Below, in pieces: positions 34,179 to 42,636 of a stretch of DNA of 64,000 bases. Under the pieces are notes generated by a model, which was given only the letters and a program-made list of their open reading frames with translations, was not told where the DNA came from and ran no database searches. A program made the translations under genes and the position numbers. Source of the stretch: Streptomyces luteogriseus (GTDB taxonomy: Bacteria > Actinomycetota > Actinomycetes > Streptomycetales > Streptomycetaceae). The stretch spans positions 62,001-126,000 of the forward strand of contig NZ_JACHMS010000001.1 of assembly GCF_014205055.1 (NCBI RefSeq), read 5' to 3'. Numbering within the stretch: position 1 is the stretch's first letter; each line of letters opens with the position of its first letter.

Positions 34179-34718
34179 TCAGTAGGAGCCGAAAGCCATG
34201 TTCCCCGGAGCGGCAGGGTCGACGCTGGTGTAGAACTCCTCAATCGCCCGGATCAGTTCCTCCAGGCTGACGGAACCGTCACCGTCGCGGTCCAGCGCGG
34301 TGAACGCCAAGTCTGCGTCGGTGGTGTTCATGCGCAGGCTGCGCTGTACCCGGCGCAACTCCTCGCGGCCGATCAAACCATCGTCGTCGGTGTCGCACAG
34401 TTCGAGCGTCGCCTTCGCGAGGGGGCGCATGACACTTCCGTAGTCGATCGGACCGTCGACATGCAGCGATGCGACGTACTCCTCACGAGTGACCACGCCA
34501 TCCCCATCCGCGTCCGCGTGCCGCAGCAACTGCTCCCAGAGCTGGGCGTATGCGTTGCTGAGTGCTTCATACTTCGGCGCCCCGGGCGATTCGCCGAACT
34601 CCTCGGCCAGACGGCGAAGAGACTCCTGGAAGTCTGCGGCCGTGACCGCGCCATCGCCGTCGACATCGAGAAGTTCGAAACGCTTCGCGATTTTGGACAT
34701 CAACAGATCAGGTGACAT
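34179..34718 (-). CDS. EF-hand calcium-binding protein (calexcitin-like)
   Basis: A 179-residue protein with four EF-hand loops: DVDGDGAVTAADF, DADGDGVVTREEY, DTDDDGLIGREEL and DRDGDGSVSLEEL. All four keep the acidic ligands, so four Ca2+ ions could bind. The ATG at 34718 follows GGAG. It is convergent with the ligase gene. Together with the EF-hand oxygenase at 37722 it suggests calcium control or a calcium-bound scaffold for the neighbouring enzymes, but that link is speculative. Confidence 0.9.
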   Translation of the reverse strand: MSPDLLMSKIAKRFELLDVDGDGAVTAADFQESLRRLAEEFGESPGAPKYEALSNAYAQLWEQLLRHADADGDGVVTREEYVASLHVDGPIDYGSVMRPLAKATLELCDTDDDGLIGREELRRVQRSLRMNTTDADLAFTALDRDGDGSVSLEELIRAIEEFYTSVDPAAPGNMAFGSY

Positions 34719-34867
34719 GTGACTCCACGGTTGACTGGCGAGAATTCGCCACCAGTAGGTGAATCCCACATTACCGCGTATACATAACGGCCCGGCGGGC
34801 TTTTGGCGTCCTGACGTGTTTCTGCTGCGCGCAGCCGGTTACTGCTGGGCTTAAAATATGGAAATCG

Positions 34868-35080
34868 TTAGAGAGGAATGATGGTGCACGGCCTCGACCG
34901 TGCCCGCGGAGTGAGCGAGTCCAGGTCGTAGGCGCCGCGGGCGGTGACGACCCACGCCCCGCGCCATTCGTACTGCACCACCCCCGCCACCTCCGAGGCG
35001 CGTCCGGTGCGCTGTTGCGGCAACGGCTCCCCGCCCGTGTCGCTCACCAGCGTCGGCGTCACAGCCTCCTCCCGAGACAC
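34868..35080 (-). pseudogene. STAS-domain (anti-anti-sigma) protein, truncated
   Basis: A GTG at 35080 follows GGAGG. After LPQQRTGRASEVAGVVQYEW the frame reads RGAWVVTARGAYDLDSLTP, the first strands of a STAS domain. The homology stops at about 34905 and the frame ends at 34868 without the phospho-acceptor region. This is the 5' end of a gene whose remainder is lost. It lies between the EF-hand gene and the anti-sigma ATPase, consistent with an old partner-switching module. Confidence 0.6.
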
Positions 35081-35142
35081 CTTCAGCCTCCTCCGGTAGC
35101 TCTCTCCCCCAACGGGATCACGTCATCGATTGCCGGAAAAGT

Positions 35143-35370
35143 GTGTCACGTATCCGAGTTCCGGCAACAGCTCAGAATGCCACAGTGGCCCTTGCGCCCA
35201 AGTCCCGCACCGTCCACGAGGACGCCGCAACCACGGGCTGGGCGTTTGGCCCGCACGCCACCGTCGCCCTCCACGGGTTTGCCCGCACCCTCGACCAGCC
35301 TCAGCGCGCCCTGGAGAACCGGCACGCCATCACTGAGGCCACGGGAAACTCGTGGAGCGCCGCCGCATGA
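35143..35370 (+). CDS. unrecognised ORF or remnant
   Basis: The frame reads MSRIRVPATAQNATVALAPK, then TTGWAFGPHATVALHGFART and LENRHAITEATGNSWSAAA. Composition is moderately protein-like, but there is no ribosome site and no family. The region 35371-35640 after it also lacks a clear gene. Confidence 0.25.
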   Translation: MSRIRVPATAQNATVALAPKSRTVHEDAATTGWAFGPHATVALHGFARTLDQPQRALENRHAITEATGNSWSAAA

Positions 35371-35640
35371 GCGATGACGGGGCCCTCAACGTGGTGCACC
35401 CCGTCTCCGCAGCGCCACAACATCAAGCCCTGCGGCATCGCCCGACATGTGCGCGCCGCCCGGGGTGTCAGTCGGGCCGCTGTTCTGCGCCGGTGTTCTT
35501 CTCCCTTGTATCGGGCGGTTGTCGGGCTGGAAGGCGCCGGCGATCAGCAGCGGCAGGTCCAACCCCGTATGCGCCGTCCGCACCCGGGTAGACGCCAGCA
35601 GGTCAGCCACCGGACCGCAAGACGACTCGAAAGATCCCAC

Positions 35641-36162
35641 ATGGTCATCCCGCTTATGAAGCAGGCGGATGAACAGGGCGGGGACGAGCCCACCACGCTG
35701 CACTTCAGTGCGGCGTGGGCAGAGGGCACCGTCCCGCTAGCCGACGCGCGCCGTGCCGTGCGTGCCTTGCTCACCCACGCCCCGAACACCGGCCGCACAC
35801 CCCCGCCCGCCCGCCTGACCCTGGACGCCGAACTCGTCGTCAGCGAACTGCTCACCAACGCCGTGAGACACGCCCCCGGACCCTGCGGGATCAACCTGCA
35901 GCTCTCCAGTACCGAACTGAGCATCACCGTGTGGGACACCTCGCCCCACCGGCCGGTGATGAAAAGGAGCGACCCCAGCGGCATCGGAGGCCACGGAATG
36001 CGCGTGGTTCACATGGTCAGCCACACCGTCGACGTCACTCTGCGCACCAACGGCAAACACATCACCGCCCACCTGCACCTCACCTCCGACGGCGACAGCG
36101 GCGCGACCGCAACGACCGTCATCCCCACACCCCGTCCGAGCAACCCACAGCACTTGCCCTGA
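35641..36162 (+). CDS. anti-sigma-type ATP-binding protein (HATPase_c_2)
   Basis: A 173-residue protein with the N box ELVVSELLTNAVRHAPGPCG, the G1 region VWDTSPHRPV and the G2 region GIGGHGMRVVHMVSHTVDV of GHKL-type anti-sigma kinases of the SpoIIAB/RsbW group. Such proteins bind a sigma factor or phosphorylate a STAS antagonist; a STAS remnant lies just upstream on the other strand. The start at 35641 is the best in-frame ATG, but its ribosome site is weak. Its 3' half is duplicated at 29957-30190. Confidence 0.82.
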   Translation: MVIPLMKQADEQGGDEPTTLHFSAAWAEGTVPLADARRAVRALLTHAPNTGRTPPPARLTLDAELVVSELLTNAVRHAPGPCGINLQLSSTELSITVWDTSPHRPVMKRSDPSGIGGHGMRVVHMVSHTVDVTLRTNGKHITAHLHLTSDGDSGATATTVIPTPRPSNPQHLP

Positions 36163-36840
36163 CCACCAAGAAACCTCCCCGCACTCACTCGGCACCCTCG
36201 GCCCGGTCGGATGCAAGCTGTCCGGGCCGACGAGGGTCGTCGCCCGGCAGGCCCCACATCGGCTGTTCTCACGGCCCGAGAGGCTGAGTTTCGACGGCCG
36301 AACTGCATCAAAACCGCACCAAGGGGACGAGAGGCGCCAAGGCCGCCACGACACCTCCTGACCGCGGTGCCACGGGGCGTGGCGTTAGCAGAAGGACCAG
36401 CTCCACCAGCCAGACGGACGAAGATCGCACAGCCAGCAGGGGATGACGTGTGGAGCGCTCGACGGGCCCGGGCCAGTGGCTAGCCTGGTACAGGTCTACC
36501 GGCAAGGGTGGTTTGGCGATTGCGGACGCGGTCGGCGGGCACGCCGACACAGACCGCCTGTGGCAGCGAACATTCCGCTCCCCCACGGCGCTGCCACAGC
36601 CGGCTGCTGATCGTCCTCGAAGACGCACACGCAGCGCAGCATATGCACCTTGATCATCTTGTGAGGACCAGGGTGTGGGCAGCATCGGCAGGGGCCCTGG
36701 CGGCCCCCTGGGAATCGGACACACGAGCCAAGGGTGGCGGCCACCCGCTTGGCCGGTCGTCGCCTCTTTCGCGCTGCCAGACTCCCAGGAGGGAACGCGC
36801 CGGTGGGGGCGTGGGTGAGGCACCTGGGCGGTGAGGCGGG
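36163..36840. other. 678 bp without a clear gene
   Basis: A short plus-strand frame from 36450 (MERSTGPGQWLAWYRSTGKG) has some protein-like sequence but no support. The last 60 bases probably hold the promoter and leader of the prenyltransferase gene. Confidence 0.4.
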
Positions 36841-36846
36841 GTGGGT

Positions 36847-37725
36847 GTGACCGAACGCGGTACGGCCGAGCGTGCGGTTCCGGATGGGACGGGGCCGGCC
36901 AGGAGGGACCACGGCGTCCCTCGCGCACGCGCGGCGACGGGGGACGGGCCGGGTGGGCGACAGTACGGTGGCGGCCCCGATGGGCAGCAGAAGAGCGACG
37001 GGGCGGCGCGTGCGGTGCCGCGGCACGTGGCCTGCGTGATGGACGGCAACGGCCGCTGGGCGCAGCGGCGTTCGCTTCCCCGCACGGCGGGGCACCGGGC
37101 CGCTGAGGCCACTGTCATCGACATCATCGAGGCGGCCCGGGCTTCCGGCGTGGAGTGGCTCAGCCTGTATGCCTTCTCCACCGAGAACTGGAACCGTCCT
37201 GGCACTGAGGTCGAATTCCTGATGCGTCTGGTTCGCCGGGTCGTGCGCAAGCACGCGCCATTGCTGCTGGCCCGGGGCATTCGCTGCCGTTTCCTCGGGG
37301 TCGCCGACCCTCGCATCCCGCGTGAGCTGGCCCGGGATTTCGAGGATCTGACGACGCTGACCGCAGACAACCGGGGGATGACACTGACCGTGGCCTTCGA
37401 CCACGGCGGGCGCCGGGACATCGTGGAGGCCACCAGGTCGCTGATCCGCAGCAAGACACCCGCGGACGAGGTGACCGAGCGGCTCTTCGCGGACCACCTG
37501 CCGTTCCCCGACACCCCCGACGTCGACCTGGTCATCCGCACCTCTGGCGAGCAGCGCATCTCCAACTTCATGCTCTGGCAGGTCGCCTACGCCGAGTGGG
37601 TCTTCCCCGAGGTGCTCTGGCCGGACTTCCGGGCCCCCGACTTTCTCGCCTGCCTGCACACCTACCGGCGCCGCGACCGCCGTTTCGGCGGCGTGCCGCC
37701 CCGCACGAACGGAGACCCCTCATGA
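36847..37725 (+). CDS. cis-prenyltransferase (isoprenyl diphosphate synthase, UppS-like)
   Basis: A 292-residue enzyme. CVMDGNGRWAQRRSLPRTAG holds the catalytic Asp66 and the diphosphate-binding Asn/Gly/Arg. FSTENWNRP and RTSGEQRISNFMLWQVAYAE are the other conserved regions. The first 57 residues are a disordered Gly/Arg-rich extension absent from housekeeping UppS. Starts at 36841 and 36847 (both GTG) are possible. The stop overlaps the next start by ATGA, so it is co-expressed with a DUF2236 oxygenase. This coupling suggests a secondary cis-polyprenyl product and not cell wall synthesis. Confidence 0.9.
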   Translation: MTERGTAERAVPDGTGPARRDHGVPRARAATGDGPGGRQYGGGPDGQQKSDGAARAVPRHVACVMDGNGRWAQRRSLPRTAGHRAAEATVIDIIEAARASGVEWLSLYAFSTENWNRPGTEVEFLMRLVRRVVRKHAPLLLARGIRCRFLGVADPRIPRELARDFEDLTTLTADNRGMTLTVAFDHGGRRDIVEATRSLIRSKTPADEVTERLFADHLPFPDTPDVDLVIRTSGEQRISNFMLWQVAYAEWVFPEVLWPDFRAPDFLACLHTYRRRDRRFGGVPPRTNGDPS

Positions 37726-39179
37726 CCACCACGGGAACGGCCGACGAGACGCCACTGTTCGGCCCGGAATCACGGTTCAGCGCCTTCTTTGACGACCCGC
37801 GCTGGGCGCTGGCGATGATCCGAGCCACCGTGCTGGAGGCCGCGCACCCGCAGATCGGCGCCGCCCTCGTCGACAACTCCACCTTCGTCGCCCACCCCTG
37901 GCGCCGGCTGCGCAATACCTTCCTGAGCATGCGGCGCATGTTCGGCGCTGACCCTGCGGTACGGGAACGGGAGGCCGCCCGGCTCAACCGGCTGCACGCC
38001 CGCATGAGCGGCTCCGATTCCCGCGGCCGTGCCTACGACGCGATGGACCGGGCGACCCGGGCCTGGGTGGTCGCCACCCTCTTCGAAAGCGCCGTCACCA
38101 TGTGCCGGCTAAGCGGTCAACCGCTCGACCAGGGCACCATGGAGCGGATGTACGCCGAGTACCGCGCATTCCTCGCCGCCCTCGACGGCGACGCCGCAGA
38201 ACTCCCCGAGGACATGAACGACTTCTGGCGATACTTCGACCGGGTCGTCGAGGACGAACTGGAGAACACCGAGGCGGCCCGCGTCATCCTCTACCGGCTC
38301 TTCGACCACCTGCCCGCCCCGGCGCTGCTCGAGGGGGCACCGACGCTGTGGGCAGCCGGCCGAGCCGTAGCCGGTCCGCTGCTGGGCGCGATCACCGTCG
38401 CCTCGCTCCCCGAGCCGTACCGGCGCCGGGCCGGTTTGCCGGAGATGCCCGGCGCCTCGACTCTCATGCAGGGCGCCTACTGCGCCGCCGGACTCGCCCG
38501 CTTCCTGCCCGAGGGCTGGATCAACGCCGAAAGCATCATCGAAGCCCTCTCCCTCTCGCCCGACAGCGACGACCCCCGGGGCCGGACCGTGACCGCCCTG
38601 GCCGCCCGCATGAAGCGGGCATCGGCTCTGCTCCGCCTCCTCACACCACTGAGCGGCGGCCCCGACCCGGACCCGGCACCCTCAACGGGCTTGGGAGAGA
38701 GCCGGCGTTCAGCGGAGGAGTTCTTCCGCAAGGTGCTGGACCAGACCGGCGACGGCCATCTCGACTGGCCCGACCTCGCCGCCATGGCCCGTGAACTCTC
38801 CACCCGCCTCGACCTGGACGAACCCGAGGAGACCCGGCTCTACAACGCCTTCGCCGCCTGGTGGCGCGAGCTGCAGAGCGCCCTCGACACGGACGGCGAC
38901 GGCCGCGTCAGCGCCGAGGAGTACGCCGCCGCCGTCCCCTCCCTCGCCGGACCCGCACTCATCCGCGTCGCCGAGGTTCTCTTCGACGCCACCGACAAGG
39001 ACGGCAGCGGAACCATCGACGCCGACGAGTACCGGACCCTTTTCCGCACCGCCTTCCACCGCGACCTCACCACCACTGACGGCACCTACAGCCAAAGCGC
39101 CTTCGTGGGCGACTTCCTCTCCTTCATGTCGGGCCGCCGCACAAACACCGCGTACGGCCCCCTCCTCGCCGACGCCTAG
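37722..39179 (+). CDS. DUF2236 (MpaB-type) oxygenase with C-terminal EF hands
   Basis: A 485-residue protein. The N-terminal 290 residues are DUF2236: FDDPRWALAMIRATVLEAAH, FVAHPWRRLRNTFLS, AWVVATLFESAVTM and LEGWINAES-like segments. DUF2236 includes the heme-dependent rubber oxygenase Lcp and the fungal MpaB that cleave isoprenoid chains. From residue 335 to the end it carries EF hands: DQTGDGHLDWPDL (about 340), DTDGDGRVSAEEY (about 388) and DKDGSGTIDADEY (about 424). The overlap with the cis-prenyltransferase gene suggests that it oxidises the polyprenyl product. The last four bases overlap the convergent small gene. Confidence 0.88.
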   Translation: MTTTGTADETPLFGPESRFSAFFDDPRWALAMIRATVLEAAHPQIGAALVDNSTFVAHPWRRLRNTFLSMRRMFGADPAVREREAARLNRLHARMSGSDSRGRAYDAMDRATRAWVVATLFESAVTMCRLSGQPLDQGTMERMYAEYRAFLAALDGDAAELPEDMNDFWRYFDRVVEDELENTEAARVILYRLFDHLPAPALLEGAPTLWAAGRAVAGPLLGAITVASLPEPYRRRAGLPEMPGASTLMQGAYCAAGLARFLPEGWINAESIIEALSLSPDSDDPRGRTVTALAARMKRASALLRLLTPLSGGPDPDPAPSTGLGESRRSAEEFFRKVLDQTGDGHLDWPDLAAMARELSTRLDLDEPEETRLYNAFAAWWRELQSALDTDGDGRVSAEEYAAAVPSLAGPALIRVAEVLFDATDKDGSGTIDADEYRTLFRTAFHRDLTTTDGTYSQSAFVGDFLSFMSGRRTNTAYGPLLADA

Positions 39180-39346
39180 AGGAGGTCTCTCAAGAGGGCA
39201 CCGTCAGGATGCGAGGATCCGGAGCCGTCGACAGCGAGGGCTGCCTTGTTTGGGACTGCTGGAGGGAAGAAGAGGTCCTCGAGCGCGTCCGCAGCGAAGA
39301 GAGAAGCCATCATCACAACCGGCAGAAGCAGGGCAAGCAGAATCAC
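39176..39346 (-). CDS. small single-helix membrane protein, 56 aa
   Basis: A GTG at 39346 follows GGGAGG. The protein begins VILLALLLPVVMMASLFAAD, one membrane helix, then ALEDLFFPPA and a hydrophilic tail ending LLRDLL. Small proteins of this shape are common after regulatory genes in streptomycetes. Its start overlaps the upstream stop (GTGA), and its own stop overlaps the convergent oxygenase gene by four bases. Confidence 0.55.
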   Translation of the reverse strand: MILLALLLPVVMMASLFAADALEDLFFPPAVPNKAALAVDGSGSSHPDGALLRDLL

Positions 39347-39654
39347 AGAACCTCCCGGCAGGCAGGTCGGTCTGTGGGCTTGGCAGCGGTCTGTCGGTGC
39401 CAGAAGTCTGCTGTGTCGCGCTCCCCGAGCGCCAGGTGGTGCAGGTAGAGGCAGTAGGCAGCTGCGGCTTGTCCGGCGCCGGCGGTGTACTGCCCACCAG
39501 ATCTGCGCGCTGGCCGACTTGGGGATGGGCGGGTGAACGCCTGCTGCACGACCCGGTCAGGCCGTCTTCGACTCTTATGCAGGTCTTGCCGACGAGGTTC
39601 GACGAAGAAGACTGCGGACAACGCCTGAGGTCCGAGGCGGAACCCGCCGCGCAA
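39343..39654 (-). pseudogene. 3' end of an unidentified gene, coupled to the small membrane protein
   Basis: The last 50 codons read GQYTAGAGQAAAAYCLYLHH, then LALGERDTADFWHRQTA and a stop overlapping the next GTG. 'A.AY.LYLHHl..Ge...A..W.RQ' resembles the C-terminus of HTH proteins with tetratricopeptide-like tails. The upstream 50 codons are less convincing and no start was seen, so this is treated as a truncated gene. Confidence 0.35.
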
Positions 39655-39675
39655 GGTGCCCGCCTCATTGGTTCT

Positions 39676-40239
39676 CTACCGGAGTGACGGTTCTTTGTCG
39701 CTTGCCAGCCTTGCGTGGAGTTCGACGTCATAGCGCACGCCGTCGTATTCGAGTTTCTGCCGCTGAAGTCCCTCGGCCGCGAAGCCAGCGGCGGCAGCGA
39801 CCCGGCACGACGCGGGGTTGTTGACCCGGTGGCCCAGCTCGAGGCGGAACAGCTCAGCGTCATCGAACGCCCACCGTGCCAGAGCCCTGCATGCCTGCGA
39901 GGCAACCCCCCGCCCGCGGGCCGTGGACGTCGTCCAGTACGACACCCAGCCGGTGGCATGACGCCGATCGACGGCACCAACGGCGACGTTTCCGAGTACG
40001 GCGCCTCCTTCATCAACCACGGCGAAGGCAAACGCCGACCCCGCGTCCCATCGCTCCATCCACCCCGAAATCCACCGTTCCGCAGCGTCCTGCGAGTCGA
40101 TCGCCTCCTCAGACTGCCCACGCATCAAAGGGTCTGCAAACGCACTCATCACAGGGCGGGCATCCAGCCCGGCCCATCGACGCAGCAGCAGCCCGGATGG
40201 AGTCTCTACGTGATCACGCACGGCCGGAGTCTCGCCCAT
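39676..40239 (-). CDS. GNAT family N-acetyltransferase
   Basis: A 187-residue RimJ/RimL-type acetyltransferase. The core reads AFAFAVVDEGGAVLGNVAVG, then VSYWTTSTARGRGVASQACR, the acetyl-CoA loop (RGRGVAS), and LELGHRVNNPASCRVAAAAG near the end. This form often acetylates protein N-termini or antibiotics. The ATG at 40239 follows AGGGG; a GTG three bases earlier is possible. The frame stays open far upstream, but that part is not protein-like. Confidence 0.87.
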   Translation of the reverse strand: MGETPAVRDHVETPSGLLLRRWAGLDARPVMSAFADPLMRGQSEEAIDSQDAAERWISGWMERWDAGSAFAFAVVDEGGAVLGNVAVGAVDRRHATGWVSYWTTSTARGRGVASQACRALARWAFDDAELFRLELGHRVNNPASCRVAAAAGFAAEGLQRQKLEYDGVRYDVELHARLASDKEPSLR

Positions 40240-40375
40240 CACGGGGCCCCTGTCACTCCGGTTCTCGCAGAGCTCAGGTTCGAAAACACTCACTGCGGCG
40301 GTGCCTGGGATGCCGGCCCCTGGGGACTGTCGGACGTGAGAATCGCCCTGGTCCTCGGAGCGGACACACGACGCC

Positions 40376-40700
40376 GTGCTCAAGGTGTGGCAGGACGAAC
40401 GCGACCGCCACGGCATCCGCCCTCGTCGGGCCCGCCAGGAGTCTCCGCCTGGAGAGCCGGACTCCGGCGCATCACTTGCTGCGGCGCTGCGCACCCTGTA
40501 CCAGCGGGCAGCCTGTCCCTCCCCGTTCAGCCTCGCGGTCGCTACCGGGCAACTCGTCAGCCACACGGCATCCGCCGGATCCTTCACGGTGAGAGGCCCG
40601 GGACCTGGGAAGAAATCAGTGCTCTCATCCGCGCTCTGGACGGGGAACCGTCGTTCTTCCGCCCGCACTGGCACGAGGCACACGAGTCCTCCTCACCAGC
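40376..40700 (+). pseudogene. XRE-type HTH regulator remnant
   Basis: One frame reads SLAAALRTLYQRAACPSPFS and LAVATGQLVSHTASAGSF; the colinear next part is in another frame (TWEEISALIRALDGEPSFFR, PHWHEAHES). Together they resemble the N-terminal helix-turn-helix of streptomycete XRE regulators ('LR.L....g.pS...LA..tg.S..Tv....g...P.W..v..lv.algGd...f...W..A'). At least one frameshift near 40605 and no intact downstream domain. Confidence 0.45.
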
Positions 40701-41374
40701 GTTGTCCGACAATCGCGGAAACCCCAACCAACCGCCTCAACCGTCTACTGAGCACCTTCGGCGACAGCCTCCACGACACGCGCACTCTCGTACCCTCGCC
40801 CGGGCCACAGTCCGGCGGCGCGGACTGCGCCGTCGCATGGCAGCACAGAACACGCGGCCCGCCCTGTAGACGACGCTGACGCGACGCCCGGCACCGACGT
40901 CACCGTCAGCCCCGTCCCATGATTCGGCCGGCTGGAGTTCTCGTGCCGACGGATCGCGGGAACCCCAGCCCGTGCCAGAGCCGCCAGCGCCTCCTCGTGA
41001 GGTGCACCCCGCGGCTCAGCCGGCCGTCCCGGGCCCGGCGCCTCTCGTGACAGGGAGGCGAATGAGACAGCCACATCGTCGAAACGGCTGTCTGGTTCTC
41101 GTTCTTGCCACTCGTGCCAGCCACGAGGGGTTCACGCTCGCCCGTTTGAATCCAGCGGTGTGTTTCCGCACCGTTGCTTCGCGTGCGCGACATGTGGGTG
41201 ACGCTGCGTCAGTGGGTCTGTGTAGTGCCGTCTATGTGTTCGAGACCCCCTGGACAGGCTCTGACCTAGCGAAACGACCGGTTCACCGTGCGTTGAAGCA
41301 ACAGCCTGCTGGCTACCCTGAGTTTCAGGGGCGCCCTCTCCCATGAAGAACTCTCGAGGCTGAGGAGCACGGAC
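40701..41374. other. about 670 bp without a clear gene
   Basis: Open frames on both strands are arginine/proline-rich with no ribosome sites. A minus-strand segment (EEALAALARAGVPAIRRHEN, about 41000) looks protein-like over 20 residues only. The final bases hold the leader of the lectin gene. Confidence 0.35.
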
Positions 41375-41851
41375 GTGACCGACCTCGTACTGCTCGCGGG
41401 CGGCTCGGTGACCATGACTCACCACGTCACCGGCACCTACTTCATGTGCAACGACTGGCACGACGGTGTCGGCAACCACACCCAGACCTGGGCACAGGAC
41501 CCGTTCGCCAAGGACAACAACTCCCACCGGTGGTTCCTGCGGCAGAACGCCGACGGCACCGTGCGCATCGAGTCCTACGCCAACCAGCGCTGCCTCACAG
41601 CAGGGGCCAACCCGCCCGACACCGTGACCCTCCGAGAACCCACCGACAGCCTCAACCAGCACTGGCGGCTGGTCTCCCACACCGAGCGAGGCAACGACTT
41701 CTACCTGGTCTCTGTCGTGCACCCCCGATACGCCCTGGCCATCGCCGACCATCTCCCGGGCAACGACCGGCTGGTGGGCCTGACCCGCATGTGGGGCGGA
41801 CCGAACCTCTCCCAGCTCTGGCGGATCTACCCCTCCTCACAGGATCAGTGA
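41375..41851 (+). CDS. ricin-type beta-trefoil (R-type lectin) protein
   Basis: A 158-residue protein made of one beta-trefoil. The three subdomain ends carry QxW-like motifs: SHRWFLRQ, NQHWRLVS and SQLWRIYP. VRIESYANQRCLTA and YLVSVVHPRYALAI are the repeat strands. There is no signal peptide. A GTG at 41375 follows GGAG. The next gene starts within its stop codon (TGATG). It may bind a carbohydrate or act in the cytoplasm. Confidence 0.75.
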   Translation: MTDLVLLAGGSVTMTHHVTGTYFMCNDWHDGVGNHTQTWAQDPFAKDNNSHRWFLRQNADGTVRIESYANQRCLTAGANPPDTVTLREPTDSLNQHWRLVSHTERGNDFYLVSVVHPRYALAIADHLPGNDRLVGLTRMWGGPNLSQLWRIYPSSQDQ

Positions 41852-42063
41852 TGACTCCCGACCAGCACACCCTCCGCCACGTGCTCAAGATCCTGATGCG
41901 TACGGCGGCGATCGCCGCCCTGGCGCTCGCCCCGATGGCCGTTCCCTCCTCCGCTTCCAGCACCCCCAACGTGGTGCGAGCAGAGATCGACTGTCCGTCC
42001 GGCTACGTCCACGGTGCCACTGTTGCGCCCGGGGACGGCACAGCATCATGCGCGGTCCCGTGA
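41851..42063 (+). CDS. small secreted protein, 70 aa
   Basis: An N-terminal signal peptide: a basic start, the hydrophobic core LMRTAAIAALALAPMAV and a probable cut after SSASS. The mature part is only about 35 residues, with two cysteines (IDCPSGYV, ASCAVP) that could pair. It overlaps the beta-trefoil gene by one base, so the two are co-translated. No family recognised. Confidence 0.6.
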   Translation: MTPDQHTLRHVLKILMRTAAIAALALAPMAVPSSASSTPNVVRAEIDCPSGYVHGATVAPGDGTASCAVP

Positions 42064-42078
42064 GACCGCGCACAGACG

Positions 42079-42636
42079 TCAGGCGCGGGCGAGTTCGGCC
42101 GCACCGAAGGAGACGTCGAAGCGGTCACACCAAATGCTGACGCTGGTGTAGCGAGCAGGGTCGACGTCGTCGGGCAGGACGTAGTTCTGACTTCCCTTGT
42201 TGCCCTTGAGCTTGCCCAGGCTGACATACTTCCCGTCATCGAAGACGTGCCAGCCGGACTTCCCCTCCTTCACAGGTGCGTCGGTCAGCCACACGCGCAG
42301 GTCCGGCCCATTGCTGGTGTCGAGGTTCTCCATCCGAACGACGTGGGAGCCATCGGCCAGCTGTACGAGTTTCACCGTGCCCGATGTCGCGTGTTCGTGG
42401 CTGATCAGTTCACCACTCGCCAGCGTCAGCGGCCCGACCGGTGAGGAAGGCGTCTCGGCCACCGCCGTTGGTGGGGCGGATGTGGTCACTATCTCGGGCA
42501 GAGCCTCTTGGACGGTCTCGTCCTGCCACAGCTTCCACGGCTGGAACCAGTACAGCCCGAAACCTACCCCGGCAACCGCCACCACTAGCACCCCGATGAC
42601 CAACGGCTTGGTCAGTGCCTTCCGCGCGCGCCTCAT
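42079..42636 (-). CDS. DM13-domain membrane-anchored protein
   Basis: A 185-residue protein. Residues 11-30 (PLVIGVLVVAVAGVGFGLYW) form a signal anchor. The rest is a DM13 domain: GELISHEHATSGTVKLVQLA, VVRMENLDTSNGPDLRVWLT, DDGKYVSLGKLKGNKGSQNY and IWCDRFDVSFGAAEL. DM13 domains in animals and bacteria are thought to bind redox groups or heme through the conserved Cys. It is probably extracytoplasmic. The ATG at 42636 follows GAGGCAAGG. Confidence 0.87.
   Translation of the reverse strand: MRRARKALTKPLVIGVLVVAVAGVGFGLYWFQPWKLWQDETVQEALPEIVTTSAPPTAVAETPSSPVGPLTLASGELISHEHATSGTVKLVQLADGSHVVRMENLDTSNGPDLRVWLTDAPVKEGKSGWHVFDDGKYVSLGKLKGNKGSQNYVLPDDVDPARYTSVSIWCDRFDVSFGAAELARA

Noticed and set aside
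36496..37659. Minus-strand frames of more than 300 codons
   Set aside because: They are antisense to the cis-prenyltransferase gene; composition is not protein-like.
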